This document shows positions 49,250-59,119 of a stretch of DNA of 64,000 bases, piece after piece. Made by a program: the position numbers and the translations under genes. Location: NCBI GenBank assembly GCA_947650285.1, contig CANTFL010000756.1, positions 40,533 through 104,532 of the forward strand, read 5' to 3'. Position 1 is the first letter of the stretch. Each line of letters opens with the position of its first letter. This DNA is from Hyaloperonospora brassicae. Taxonomy: Eukaryota; Oomycota; Peronosporomycetes; Peronosporales; Peronosporaceae. The notes beneath the pieces were generated by a model. That model did no database searches. It had not been told where the DNA came from and was given only the letters and a program-made list of their open reading frames with translations.

Positions 49250-50420
49250 CCATCAGTCACTATCGTAAATATTATGATTGGTTGTGACAAATTAACTACC
49301 GTCGTGTCGCTCTGGGGACGGGAAGTACTTGTTGGTCGATTTCCTCGCTTTTAACTCCACAGCGCATGACAAGCAAGGCCGCGTCTAAGGCGGCTACACG
49401 GATGTGTGCAGCCGGAGAAAAAGACAATTAAGAATCAGCAGCTTGCCACTCCCGAAGCTGCATGTGCACGTTGTCACCACGTGCGATTTTTTCACCCGGC
49501 TGCGGGTGTTAGTCTTATGGACCATGTTATCGATAAAGAGGTGGTCTTCTAGGAAGAGTCGGACGCACCGTCCGACTTGACGTCTTCCGCAAATCTTGAC
49601 CAAACGGTCGCGTAAACGAAAACTGCTAGGCCTCGAGGCAGTCTCGACATGGATCTGCGGTACGAGATCTTCGATTAAGCGAAGAGTCTAAAGACTCGTC
49701 ACCGGGATCAAACCGATCGCGCTCGTATTCGAACGAGGCCAGTGCAACTTGAGGACGTAAGTCCTCATAAGGATTTTGACGACTCTTTACGGAGTTATCG
49801 TTGCCGTAGCCGTGACTGTGGTGCCGTTTACGGTTCACCACGCAGGAGGAGCAGGATCGTGACGCTACACGATCTGCTCCTGAGAACAATCCCTGGATGC
49901 TATCTTTGAGAGAGCAGAGAGAGTGGTATTGTTAAACCACTAAAAGTTGTCAAATCCCACTCTATATACTCATTAATGCTCCATGGTCTTGACCCCAGTG
50001 CGAGGAACTATCGCACCGAACATGATTTTTATATCGATGTTTTTTTCAGACATCGGTGGTCCCACTGCAACAATAAAAGAGACAGCTCTCGTTGCCGCAG
50101 GCGTGGAACGCATTTATCGCCAACATTTTAAATGTTAGTCGACAGTCTTGGCTGGACATACTTGATGTTGCTCTCAGTAAGTTTGGGAAAATCGCTTATC
50201 GGTGCTCGGTATAAATTGCACCGATTATCTCGAGAGGCACATTAACTTTGCCTCTCGTGGGTAGAGAAATGTCTGAGTTGTGTTGACAACTTAGTTCGCG
50301 CCCCTAAGGAGGCGTACCTTCTCAATCAGCCCTACCGAAGGACGCGCGTCTCGTCTGAGAGGCGCGACGATGGATATTTGCAACCACTTTACAAATGCGT
50401 TGATCGTTCGTACGACGATG
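49250..50420 (-). pseudogene. Element D pol C-terminal tail and 3' untranslated region
   Basis: Minus-strand frames at 49626-49889 (rich in Ser/Arg, with DESLDSSLNRRSRTADPCRD) and 49394-49603 are open. They lie after the chromodomain, where gypsy pol tails vary greatly. Neither has a recognised motif. The rest of the stretch is non-coding by appearance. Confidence 0.35.
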
Positions 50421-50422
50421 GC

Positions 50423-50519
50423 CCTGCACCATTAAAGGGTACGTCTCGTCGTCCTGATCGACGAGACCATCCACATACATCATCAGCTGGTAGCGGGGCT
50501 CCCAGCTGTTCCAAGAGGG
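50423..50519 (-). pseudogene. Element D chromodomain (C-terminal half)
   Basis: The minus strand reads PSWNSWEPRYQLMMYVDGLV and then DQDDETYPL, matching the WDSWEPR.QL..DVPGLV.QYDETHP end of chromodomains at the C-terminus of oomycete gypsy integrases. Chromodomains direct insertion to chromatin marks. The N-terminal half and the preceding barrel-like module seem deleted or scrambled, since only about 50 bases separate this from the acidic linker frame. Confidence 0.7.
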
Positions 50520-50569
50520 TAAATTTATCCCGACACTGGACGAGCTAACTCGCCCTTGATCCTAAAAAA

Positions 50570-50905
50570 TCACGTTTTTATAATATACGCTCCACAAGGA
50601 AGCGTTAAGCACCGCGTGAGTCCACCAAAGAATGTGGTAGAGGAAACAACTGCAGAAAGAGTGCTTTCTTCTTTCTGTTCATCGACGAGAATATTGTCAT
50701 CATGGCTAGTATAGTCGTTGGCGATGCTAAAAATAATAGCATCATCATCATCATCTGAGTCAATCATAGCGTCATCGCTATTATTGAGGTGATCTTCTTC
50801 ACCGAAGTCGACCTGATCGACATTGGCATCATACGTTACGACGTTAGCTTCGGTATGTGATTTGCAAGAGCTGGAACGGTCTTTGCTCAAGCGAGTCCCT
50901 CCCAC
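50570..50905 (-). pseudogene. Element D acidic linker after integrase
   Basis: A 111-codon minus-strand frame starts in GGTRLSKDRSSS and contains DQVDFGEEDHLNNSDDAMID and SDDDDDAI. It matches in character the Ser-rich then Asp/Glu-rich linker that follows the integrase core in related oomycete elements. It has no catalytic role. The ATC trinucleotide run near 50738-50755 makes the Asp run. Confidence 0.5.
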
Positions 50906-50929
50906 CTATTTAAGTTCTACACTCTAAAT

Positions 50930-51725
50930 GGTGGGCAGACCTGGATGGCGTAAGCCATCCACGAAAACGGTAAATGCTGTGTTTAAGCATGCACCAAATT
51001 TATTGATGGTGAATTTTACCATGGGTAGGATTTCGCTCCAACTCGGCTACGAGTGGACGGATCCTCGACGAATCATTTTGAGGACAGGATTTGCATGCGC
51101 CGTCTGACCATCTGTTTTGAGATGGTCAGATGTTAACATCTTTTATCGTGTTCCGAGGATTTGGCATACGGATTGCCAAAAGTCCGCCGTGAACCGATAA
51201 TTACGGTCGGATACGAGTTGACGGGGTACCCATTAAGTCTGATTACCGTATCGATAAAAACACGAGCACAACCTCGGGCCGTCATCTACTCGAGCATAGC
51301 AGCAAAATGTGTTATCTTGCTATAGCGGTCCACAAATACAAGATTTTTTATATTACTGGCTTGAGGGAAACCGAAGACGAATTCCATTAAGACGGACTGC
51401 CAGCTCTCTGCCATGACAGGCAGAGGCTGTAAAGGTGCACGGGATGAAATACTGGACTTCACCCTTTGAATACCTCGCAAGCACGAATGTACTTGCGGGT
51501 AATCAGATACTGGCGGGACCAATAAAAGTCACGACTACCCTTAGGTAAGTCTTTTCCCGACCACAATGACCACCAGATGGCGCATCGTGACATTCGTACA
51601 GTGTGCGCAAGCGCAAGTTGTTATGATTAAGGACGACGACACGAGGCGTGTCGCCGTCAACGGCTTTATAGTATAACAACCCGTTGCGTGTACTATACCG
51701 ATCCGATGAGGATCGGTACAAAGCC
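50930..51725 (-). pseudogene. Element D integrase, broken and catalytically dead
   Basis: Frame 51503-51721 holds GLLYYKAVDGDTPRVVV and ECHDAPSGGHCGREKTYL, the His pair of the HHCC zinc module; the Cys pair is not kept. After a frameshift, 51286-51522 reads IQRVKSSISSRAPLQPLPV and LMEFVFGFP, where the first catalytic Asp (MDFVFG in relatives) is Glu. Next come VFVDRYSKITHFAAM and, after another break, VFIDTVIRLNGYP near 51250. The SDRDP box is lost. The region to 50930 still shows NLVHA and PFSWMAYAIQVCPPF-like remnants of the VHAST..TPFFVNGLRHPR segment. Confidence 0.8.
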
Positions 51726-51729
51726 GGTG

Positions 51730-52393
51730 AATTTCTCAGCTATTTACAATTTGTATTTACCAGATAATCCATCAGGCGTAGGAGATCGTTGTTTTCTGCG
51801 TATGCCTTTCGTACGTCGTCAAGTAGAATTGTCGGCGTAAACAATGGTTGTAAATGTCGAAACAGTGGAATATTCTCACCATTTGATTGCGCGGCCAGCT
51901 CGAAATCGGGCCGGCGCGAAAGAGCATCAGCGACGACATTTAGTCATCCTGGTTTATACTTCACGGAGAAGTCATACTCCGCGAAGAAAGACAGCCACCT
52001 CGCCATTCGTTGCGAGAGGTGGCGATGGTTTACGGCCGTGCGGAATGACGCATGGTCCGTGTAGACAACAAACGGTCTATCTCCCAAGAGATAGACGCGA
52101 AACTTAGCCAGTGCGCACTTCATGGCAAGGAGTTCCTTGTCATGCACTGGGTAATTACGCTCAGCTGGTTGCAGCTGACGCGACTGATAACAGACGACGC
52201 GCTCTGCGCCATCTGCGCCATACTGCATCAACGCACAGCCGATTGCGAAATCGCTGGCGTCACAGACCACATGAAATGGTTTGTCCTGATCTGAAATCGC
52301 CAAGATCGGCGATTGCATCAAGCTTTGCTTGATACCTACAAAGAAACGCTGGCACTCAGCGTTCCATGACCACTTGAAATTTTGCTTGAGCAA
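51730..52393 (-). pseudogene. Element D RNase H domain with one internal stop
   Basis: One minus-strand frame from 52393 holds FHVVCDASDFAIGCALMQY (first Asp), HDKELLAMKCALAKF (Glu), VVYTDHASFRTAVN (Asp) and WLSFFAEYDFSVKYKPG. Then comes a TGA at 51941-51943 and, in the same frame, LNVVADALSRRPDFELAA with the final Asp. All four catalytic positions are therefore present, and the stop is consistent with a single CGA-to-TGA change (relatives have KPGRLNVVADALSR). The frame is offset from RT by one base, so the polyprotein is also frameshifted. RNase H removes the RNA template during reverse transcription. Confidence 0.88.
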
Positions 52394-52399
52394 TCAAGA

Positions 52400-53673
52400 A
52401 AGATGAACACTCATCTCGGCGTAGTTGCGCGAGTACTTGTGCAAGCACGCCGCAAGACCAAGGAACTTCCTTAGTCACTTGACATCGACTGGCACTGGCC
52501 AGTTGGTGATCGCCTTGATCTTTTCGGGACAGGGCGTACGCCTTGTTTACCCACGATGCACATAAGAAGTATTATTTCGCTAGCCGCGAATATACGCTTC
52601 TTGAGGTTGGCGTACAACTTATACTTGCGCATAAGTTGAAGAACCTGACTAACATGAGTTCTGTAAACTTTAACGTCCGTCTTTCCGTCCATAGCCCGGC
52701 TATGAACGAACACATCGTCGAAGTAACTCGGTGCGAAGTCTCGCACCGGTCTAAACAGATTTGTGACACATCTGTTGAATGTTGCAGGGGCATTACTCAG
52801 CCCCTGTGGCATCACTAGCCACTCCCACAGCATCCCGCTGGGGGTACTCACTGCCGTGCACGGAAGGTCCCGTTCACGCTTGAGGATCTGATAGAATCCG
52901 TCCATCAGATCCATGGACGAGAAGATGGTACTCTTTGACATACCATCTATGATGGCGTCCTTCCTCGGTATCGGCGTCTGAGCCGGCACCGTTGCAGTAT
53001 TCAACTTGTTGAGTGCGTGCACTATCCTCCTTTCTTATGTCGCCTTTCGCACACAGAAGGTTAAAGAGCTGTGAGGGGATGTCGATTACCTCGCATGGCC
53101 CGCTGCTAAACAATCGGCGAAGAGCATGTGAATCGCGAGTAAATGTTCACGAGGCAATGGCCACTGCTTCATGACACAGTACTTCGAGCCCGGTTTGAGC
53201 TCGATCTCGTGTCGAGTGCCTTTATCGTTAGGCAAATGACAAGGTACGGATTCAGGTAACACATCCTTGAATCTGATCAAATCCTTATACAAAGAACTTG
53301 CCTGAAGTGACTCCCAGTATTGAGACGTGTATCGTTCATTCCGAGTCTTCTCATCGATGACACTTTCGTCCATCGATAAACTGCTAAGAACCCTCTCGGT
53401 TTCAGTAAACACCGTTGCCGATCGAATATCGGTAACGTAATCGTCCTCTGCGACGAGTACACAGATCTGCTTGACTTTTCTACTACGCATGTCACGCAAT
53501 AACCGTGTTGGTTTCAACGTTCGCAAGTGCAAAATCTCCGAATTTGTTTTCGAAGGCACAATCAGATCGAGCGTATCAGCTCCTACGCTTAATCCGTCAT
53601 TGACCAAGACATTCAATGTCTCGATTACTACCTGGGAAGTCACTTTCACAGGGTCCAGAAGATCTTTCTCCAC
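52400..53673 (-). pseudogene. Element D reverse transcriptase, frameshifted
   Basis: 53086-53673 carries the connector from protease and ends with RHEIELKPGSKYCVMKQWPL (RT N-terminus), then stops. A break of about 60 bases holds the remains of HSSPTFCVRKA in shifted frame. 52471-53022 continues with VHALNKLNTATVPAQTPIPR, MDLMDGFYQILKRERDLP, GMLWEWLVMPQGLSNAPATF, and SYFDDVFVHSR at about 52697-52728, the YxDD active site with both Asp intact. It then reads LYANLKKRIFAASEI and drifts out of frame near 52540. RT copies element RNA into DNA. The active site is perfect, but the chain is cut by frameshifts. Confidence 0.9.
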
Positions 53674-53676
53674 AAT

Positions 53677-54430
53677 CTAGTGATCATCTACATTGTGTTC
53701 TTGTACAGTCGTGCTAACGACCGTACCACAAGTGAGGCCATCACACTCGCTCGTAGTACACCTACGTGAGTGTGGACGTTCCAAGACATTCGTCCGGTGG
53801 TTTTCTGAGGAACAAGTAGCAGGGGTCGATACTGATCGATGCTGCCAGCTCACCCTTGGCTCGTATCTCCTGAGCCAAGGTAGTCCTAGGATGACATCAA
53901 ACTTGTCATTTAGGTCGAGTACGATGAAATCATCATCGTACTGTTCGCCTTTTAACGTGTAGTGGATTCCGACTAAAGTTTCTTCATATTGATCGATTCG
54001 CCTGTCGCTAGGCACACCGTCATCTTCGTTGAAGGGATCTTCCGCTCCACGAAGTTAAAACTTCCTGCCTCTAGCGACTGGCGACAAAAAAATTGTTCGA
54101 CGCCCCACAGTCAACTAGGGCGCGAAGTGACAAGTCCTTTGTCACTATCAATGTCAGATTGATAAGAGACACCTCATCACCAGGTGCAGAGACACACAGA
54201 AATTGTGTGTCATAAGAAACCTTCTTCAGTAGATTTGCAAAGTCTCTGGATGTTGCTGGATCAGTACGGCGCTCCGCCCCTACTACCCCGAACATTTTTC
54301 GATGGTTGGTCTCGCTGTTGCGGCTTTGCGACAGCATCGTACCCTCGCCCTCCAGTTCTTCTTGCTGGTGGGTGATATCCGCGCTCAGAACCGCGATGTA
54401 CTGAGCGGGGGACACTGCATTCGTATGCAT
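53677..54430 (-). pseudogene. Element D aspartic protease, frameshifted
   Basis: The frame at 54071-54430 ends in LRALVDCGASNNFFVASR, with the active-site block D-C-G-A-S at about 54098-54115. Cys takes the usual Ser/Thr place, which I recall also from related oomycete elements. After one frame change near 54070-54080 and another near 54010, 53677-54015 carries VGIHYTLKGEQYDDDFIVLD and KFDVILGLPWLRRYEPRVSW, the second half of the protease. A TAG at 53677-53679 separates it from the RT connector in the same frame. The enzyme would process gag-pol. Confidence 0.85.
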
Positions 54431-55304
54431 AATGTCCCAACTTGTGACAGCGATGGCATCTCACCATTCGCTTGTCGTTCATAGGGAGAGGTTTCTCGCC
54501 CTCGACATTATAGAGGTCCATTGGTTCTGGACCTCCGACTGCTAATCGTCTCTGTGGAAGATGCGGAATTAACGTAGCTTGAGCCTGTCTCACGTTATAA
54601 TCTTCTTGATCCGCTGCGAAGATTGCCTCTGAGAGCGTCTTTAGCTCTCCGCGGAACACGTGGTCACTAACGGGACCATCGGACATCCCTTGAATGAATA
54701 TTGTGATCAATACAAAGTCACTCACAGGTTTCACTACCATGCAGCTTGCAAGGTAGCGTGCTTGTTGGGCGTAAGCGTGAACCTTACGCTTACCCTGCTT
54801 GAGTTTCAGGAGCTCCGAAAGAGTCGTGAACTCCGCTCTGGGCGGCTCAAACGTCTCACTGAGCAGGGTCTTAAAGATCTTTAACGACCCGAACACATTT
54901 GGGTCGTGCAACGTGAGATTCAGGGCCCAAGCTCTAGATTCTCATGCTAGGTTGGACTGAGCGAATGAGACCTGCATTCGCTCATCGTCGATGCGACGAG
55001 CATCGATGGCATCGTCCAGCTCGACAAACCACCTCAACAGGGAGCCTTCCTCGACTCCCCGATACTTGGATATTGCTAGCTTTAAAGACTCCCGTCGACG
55101 CTCACGCGTCGGCTCTGCGGACTGAGATTGTTGTTGTCTCAGTTCTTCGGTCCGCTGGTGATCTAGTTGTTGTAACAATGTCACCTGCGTTCGCGACTCA
55201 TCAAGTTCTCGTTGCAAGAACTTGCTAATGAAGGTATGCTGCTGGTCTCCATCCCTTGTGGATAGCATGGCCCATATGGTTTCTTCGCCAACGGTCGAAC
55301 TCAT
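54261..55304 (-). pseudogene. Element D gag with one internal stop
   Basis: The first ATG after the primer site is at 55304 (MSSTVGEETIW). The N-terminal third has a coiled coil rich in Gln/Glu (LDESRTQVTLLQQL, TEELRQQQSQSAEP). The capsid-like part includes LRWFVELDDAIDARRI and FAQSNLA, then TGA at 54942-54944. It continues in the same frame with LHDPNVFGSLKIFKTLLSET, LLKLKQGKRKVHAYAQQARY, IFIQGMSDGPVSDHVF and FAADQEDYNVRQAQ. The nucleocapsid has CHRCHKLGHYAYEC, a perfect CX2CX4HX4C zinc knuckle near 54425-54466. Gag packages the element RNA. Apart from the single stop it is nearly intact. A longer start upstream in frame (TTG at 55391) has no ATG support. Confidence 0.9.
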
Positions 55305-55432
55305 TCGTTCGATCGCACTCCATTCGATGTCGCTAAAACAGGAATAGCTTTCACGGGTCCCGTGAAATCTGCCGCCGTCTACATCATCCAATATCTACAT
55401 GTTCGGCGGTGGGGTTGTGGTCCTTGGACGGA

Positions 55433-55448
55433 CTACAAAGTGCTACCA
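55433..55448 (-). promoter_or_regulatory. Primer-binding site of element D
   Basis: On the coding strand TGGTAGCACTTTGTAG begins two bases after the LTR end GTTACA. A TGG start close to the LTR is the hallmark of a tRNA primer site. The specific tRNA cannot be named from sequence alone. Confidence 0.7.
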
Positions 55449-55450
55449 GG

Positions 55451-55900
55451 TGTAACGGGGCACTGTTGACTACTTTATACATACTTTTTTTTATTTTACT
55501 AGTGGCCGATTCTTTTGTATTAGCCTTCTCTTTGCGTGTGTAAGCAATCGACAAAGCCAAGCCAAATCTACAAGCTCTCTTGACTCTTTGGAACTTTTCA
55601 GGAAATAATGGACATATCACTAGCGATCCCCGCTATTAGTTCTTCCTTGTCAATGAAGCACTTTCACTTGACACATACATAAGCACAAATATGCACTAAT
55701 GCGCATAGGTTTGTCGTACGCATTCCTCGTGAAAACAGATAGTAAATGATAGATACGATAGACTTTTTCATATCGTACTGACTGTGACCCACACGGCTGT
55801 GGACTAATTATTGCCAAAGCATCTTCACGACACTCGCATTGAGATGACAAAGTGCATCAGAATAAAATAAATTTTAACTGAGATTTTGATAGCTCTTAGG
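55451..55900 (-). repeat. Element D 5' LTR (outer end not resolved)
   Basis: The plus strand begins TGTAACGGGGCAC, the same 13 bases as the 3' LTR, next to the primer-binding site. Beyond these bases I cannot align it to the 3' LTR, and no CCCGTTNCA-like terminus is visible near the expected end, so the right boundary is only estimated from the other LTR's length. Confidence 0.45.
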
Positions 55901-56499
55901 TGATCAATAATTATTCGTAGAGCATACCGCTTGTTGTGCTATTTCAAAATTGCGAAGTATACTTGATGCGCCCGCGGATCATGTAGTAAAACATACTAAG
56001 TTCGTTATACATATAATGTTGCGTTTAGCCAAAGCATTTTTAGCACTTTTTCAAAACTTCTGTATTTTTAGGACTTTTTGAGGTATGATTAGAAATTTTA
56101 AATAACGAATAATCAATTATCATCTCATCTTCTGACGCTAATTGTAGGTGTTCATCATATATTTTCATATTATAAAGCCAAATTTTCCCGCGTACTTGGC
56201 AAAAATTATCATTAAGACGTCTCACTGTCTATTTTACAATAGTACGCCTAGCATCAATGGAGACCCCTCAACAAGACGAAAAGCAGGGTCAAATGCGCTT
56301 CTTGGGACATCCAGATTTTCTGACGAGGTTGTAGGGATATGTGTCACCTTCTTTAGCGCAAGCGCCTCAAGACGATCAAGGGATCGGACCGATACGGCTT
56401 TAATTAGTGAGCGCTTAATACAGGGGGGGGGTGTTCAGCTTACTCAGAAGGTTGAGCGTGCATAGCAAGGTCCTTCTTAATCACAACCGAGGATCGTAC

Positions 56500-57384
56500 A
56501 ATGAAGCGAGGGCGCAAATTGTCTTGAATACAGCAGACACTATATTCTTAGTCAGGTTCCTTTCATTGAGTTATACTTGGGCTCCGACCACATAAATTTC
56601 AATACATCCTCTGCCTTTAGCATCTGATTGTTGCTTTTGTTTGTCATGGCTGTCAGGTATCGGTTCTCGCTCATCTCATTAGCATTTATTTGTCCTGCGA
56701 GAAACTCGCTCACTTGCTTTAAACAGTGATAAGGCTGATATCAGCAAGCCGGCCGGCCATCTCTCCCACCAAGCCCTGAACCACAAAGTGCTAGCGCTAA
56801 CGGAAAGAGAGGGTGTGTGAGGCCGTTCACGTAGAACGGTGTGTAGCCGGTTGAAGCATGAACAGCGTTACTCAGCGCAAACTCAACAACAGGGAGTTGT
56901 GATCTGCAATGTTTTGTAGTAACAGCGCAAATGGTGCGTAAAACGTCACCGATAACACGATTCAATCGTTCGTTCTGACCATCGTTCTGCGGATGATACG
57001 CTGTGGGAATTTCCAACCGGGTGCCTAAAACCTTGAAGACGGACTTCTAAAACTTCTTAGTCAAGTGAGGATCTCTATCAGAGATATTGCCACAGGAGAA
57101 CCGTGTTGACGAAACAATCGATCGATGAACGGATTCGCTGTAACTTCATCGTCAATGGTATCTAGCACGGCCGCCAGATGATCTATCTTGCTCAGACTTT
57201 CAACATAGATCACAAAGTCATTGCTGCATTCGGAATCGTTAGGAAGACAGTACCGACATGATAGGCCAAACAAAAGCTCATGATTATGGATTCCAAACAC
57301 CCAGAGGTATGGGTAAACTGTCGAGCGCCGCAGCCGAAAAGGATGAGGATTTGGCCCGTTGGAATGTTTCACATGTACGCACAT
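56500..57384 (-). pseudogene. Element E integrase, broken
   Basis: Frame 57061-57384 reads VIYVESLSKIDHLAAVLD, TIDDEVTANPFIDRLFRQHG and SPVAIS (relatives: VFVDRLSKMAHLAAVPDTIDGEGTA..FIDRVFRQHGLPLAIVSDRDP). The first catalytic Asp block and the DRDP box are lost. After a frame change 56741-57016 reads YHPQNDGQNERLNRVIGDVL, keeping the catalytic Glu in GQNER, then AVHASTGYTPFYVNGLTHP and ALCGSGLGG. KQVSEFLAGQ further left continues the tail to about 56.5 kb. The blocks are clear enough to be certain of family but not of activity. Confidence 0.85.
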
Positions 57385-57799
57385 ACGTGCTGACCCATTT
57401 TATAAGTTTGGGCCACCAATAAGTTTGTCCACAGAGCTAAAGGTCTTCTCTTGACCGATATGGCCGCTCAGCGCAGTATCATGCATCTCGTAGAGGATAT
57501 GATACTTTAATTTCTCATCGTGTGTGGAACCACGATACGAGGAGGATCAACCGAAGTCATGCAGTAGCACAATAAATCTCGATCGACGGAAATCAATGCA
57601 GCCTTGCACGTAAGCGTGCTGGGAAAAATCTATGTCCGATTCGGCAACTTCCTCGTTCCCGAGAGCGCGTAGCAGAGCTACACAGTGATTATCACGGGCA
57701 TAGAACGTGTGAATTAAGTCTGATATGGGTGACGACAGAGTATTACGTGAACAAGCTCATAGTAGGCCTGTGCGATAACGCATCGTATAAAAAGCTATT

Positions 57800-58110
57800 C
57801 GTTCCCGGCTTGTGCTTTACCTCGAATTTGTATTCGGCAAAGGAAGAAAGCCAAAGAGACATTATCCGAGAGAGATGAGGCGACTGTGTCGCAGTGTGTA
57901 GTGACGCATGATCGGTTTAGATCGCGACAGTACTGGAGTTAAGCGGATGGACGCTCAATTTGAAGAGAGCATACTTCATCTCGAGCACTCTTTCTCATCA
58001 AATGGATAGTTCTTCTCTTCATCCTTTCGCTGGAAGATTCGATACGCTACAACACGCTCATGGCTATAGGGGTCATGTTGCAATAATAAACAACCAATGG
58101 CAACATCAGA
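57800..58110 (-). pseudogene. Element E RNase H, broken
   Basis: The minus strand reads ERVLEMKYALFKLSVHPLNS near 57950-58000, then TDHASLHTATQSPHLS near 57880-57920 and FAEYKFEVKHKPG near 57800-57850. These correspond to the Glu block, the second Asp block (TDHAS) and the end of the domain. Stops occur before TDHAS and inside the N-terminal part. Confidence 0.75.
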
Positions 58111-58399
58111 AGCTTCTATACGACATCAAATGACCGCGCAGGATCTGGTAGAGCCAAAGCCGGGGCCTAAAAGAAGCTCTCCTTTCCGCTTCAGAGGCGT
58201 CGCTTTGTGTGCTGGTCCAGAGCCATTCACATACCTATTAGGGATATTGGATAATGGCCTAGCCACGTCTGCTTAATTTGCACTGTACTTGTACAGGTAG
58301 CTGGTGAGGCCAATCACTTGCGTAATTCCTTTTATTTTTTAGGAAACGGCTAGTCAATTATGGATTTGACCTTACCGTGGTCTGCACGTAAGTCTTGCT

Positions 58400-58960
58400 T
58401 GCCAATAAAACAACGGAAAAAAGATTACTTCAGCGCCAGAGCATTTAGATGCGTTTGAGCTCAGCTTTTTTGCGCCTATGCACTCAAGACTGATCGTAAA
58501 TGATCATTATGATTTTCCAATTTGGACCGACCGTTCGATTTACGACTATGAACAAATGTTTCGTTAAGTACGTATGTGCATAGTCACGTAGAGGTCTAAG
58601 CAATTGCTTCACGAGACGATTGAATGTAGCCGGGGAATTGGATTTCTCTTGAAGGATTATAATCTACTCCAGAGCATACCACTTGGAGTACTGACCGTAG
58701 TTAGCGGAACATCGCTGGATCGCGTGAGCAATTAGTTAGAAACTACCATCGACCACGGAGTATCCACTAAACTTGCATTGATAGTTGATTTTGATAATCG
58801 ACTAATTCGTGTGCACTGTACCAAGTGCATTTAACCATAGCTTTCTAAATTACGTTCTTATTAGAAATGGGTCTCTTGGCCGGAATGATGTTGGCATTGA
58901 GCTCTATATAAGCACAAAAATGCGCTAATTGCTGTCCGTTATCTAGACATGGAATATGGG
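58400..58960 (-). pseudogene. Element E reverse transcriptase palm, broken
   Basis: The minus strand reads LAHFCAYIELNANIIPAKRP near 58880-58945 (relatives: LVHAYNKLNANTIPAQTPIPRK). SDVPLTTVSTPSGMLWSRL follows near 58660-58720, then remnants of the NAPATFNRLV segment. The region of the YFDD box near 58545-58560 is out of frame and damaged. ASKCSGAEVI near 58430 matches YANASKCIFGAEEIPF. Confidence 0.75.
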
Positions 58961-59034
58961 CGTGGAAGAAGCAATCTTACCCTCGTGCACTATCATACAT
59001 TCGCTCTTAGAACGAAAGGAGAAGTCATTAATGA

Positions 59035-59110
59035 CGATACACCGTTTCGTTCTCGTGGTGAGGGGCATAACCATGTAACGCAGTATTTAGTTGCAAGAAG
59101 AAGGTAAATT
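59035..59110 (-). pseudogene. Element E reverse transcriptase N-terminal fragment
   Basis: The minus strand reads LLATKYCVTWLCPSPRERN, matching PGTKYCVTRQWPLPRE at the start of RT in D-like elements. It lies at the expected distance upstream of the palm fragment. Confidence 0.65.
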
Positions 59111-59119
59111 CGTGATGAG

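Larger units (their letters stand above)
48791..55900 (-). mobile_element. Element D: nearly full-length, inactivated Ty3/gypsy (chromodomain type)
   Basis: The minus strand reads, from 55.45 kb leftward: LTR end, primer-binding site, gag, protease, RT, RNase H, integrase, acidic linker, chromodomain, polypurine tract, LTR. This is the standard Ty3/gypsy order. Coding blocks are long and motifs are well kept, but at least three in-frame stops and several frameshifts break them. The two LTR ends share TGTAACGGGGCAC, but the sequence beyond differs, so the LTR pair does not match. It is the youngest large element in the window by motif preservation. Confidence 0.9.
56500..59110 (-). mobile_element. 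Element E: eroded Ty3/gypsy related to element D
   Basis: Minus-strand pol in order from right to left: RT start (59.04-59.1 kb), RT palm (58.4-58.94 kb), RNase H (57.8-58.1 kb), integrase (56.74-57.4 kb) and integrase tail (to about 56.5 kb). Motifs resemble a relative of D, not a copy of it. LTRs, gag and protease were not found; sequence right of 59.1 kb gave no hit. Confidence 0.8.

Noticed and set aside
51789..54884. Numerous plus-strand open frames opposite element D
   Set aside because: They are shadows of the minus-strand gag-pol coding, which carries clear RT, RNase H and protease motifs.
55685..55720. Similarity of ATAAGCACAAATATGCACTAAT to a stretch near 58908
   Set aside because: The second occurrence is inside element E RT coding and the similarity does not extend, so chance is likely.
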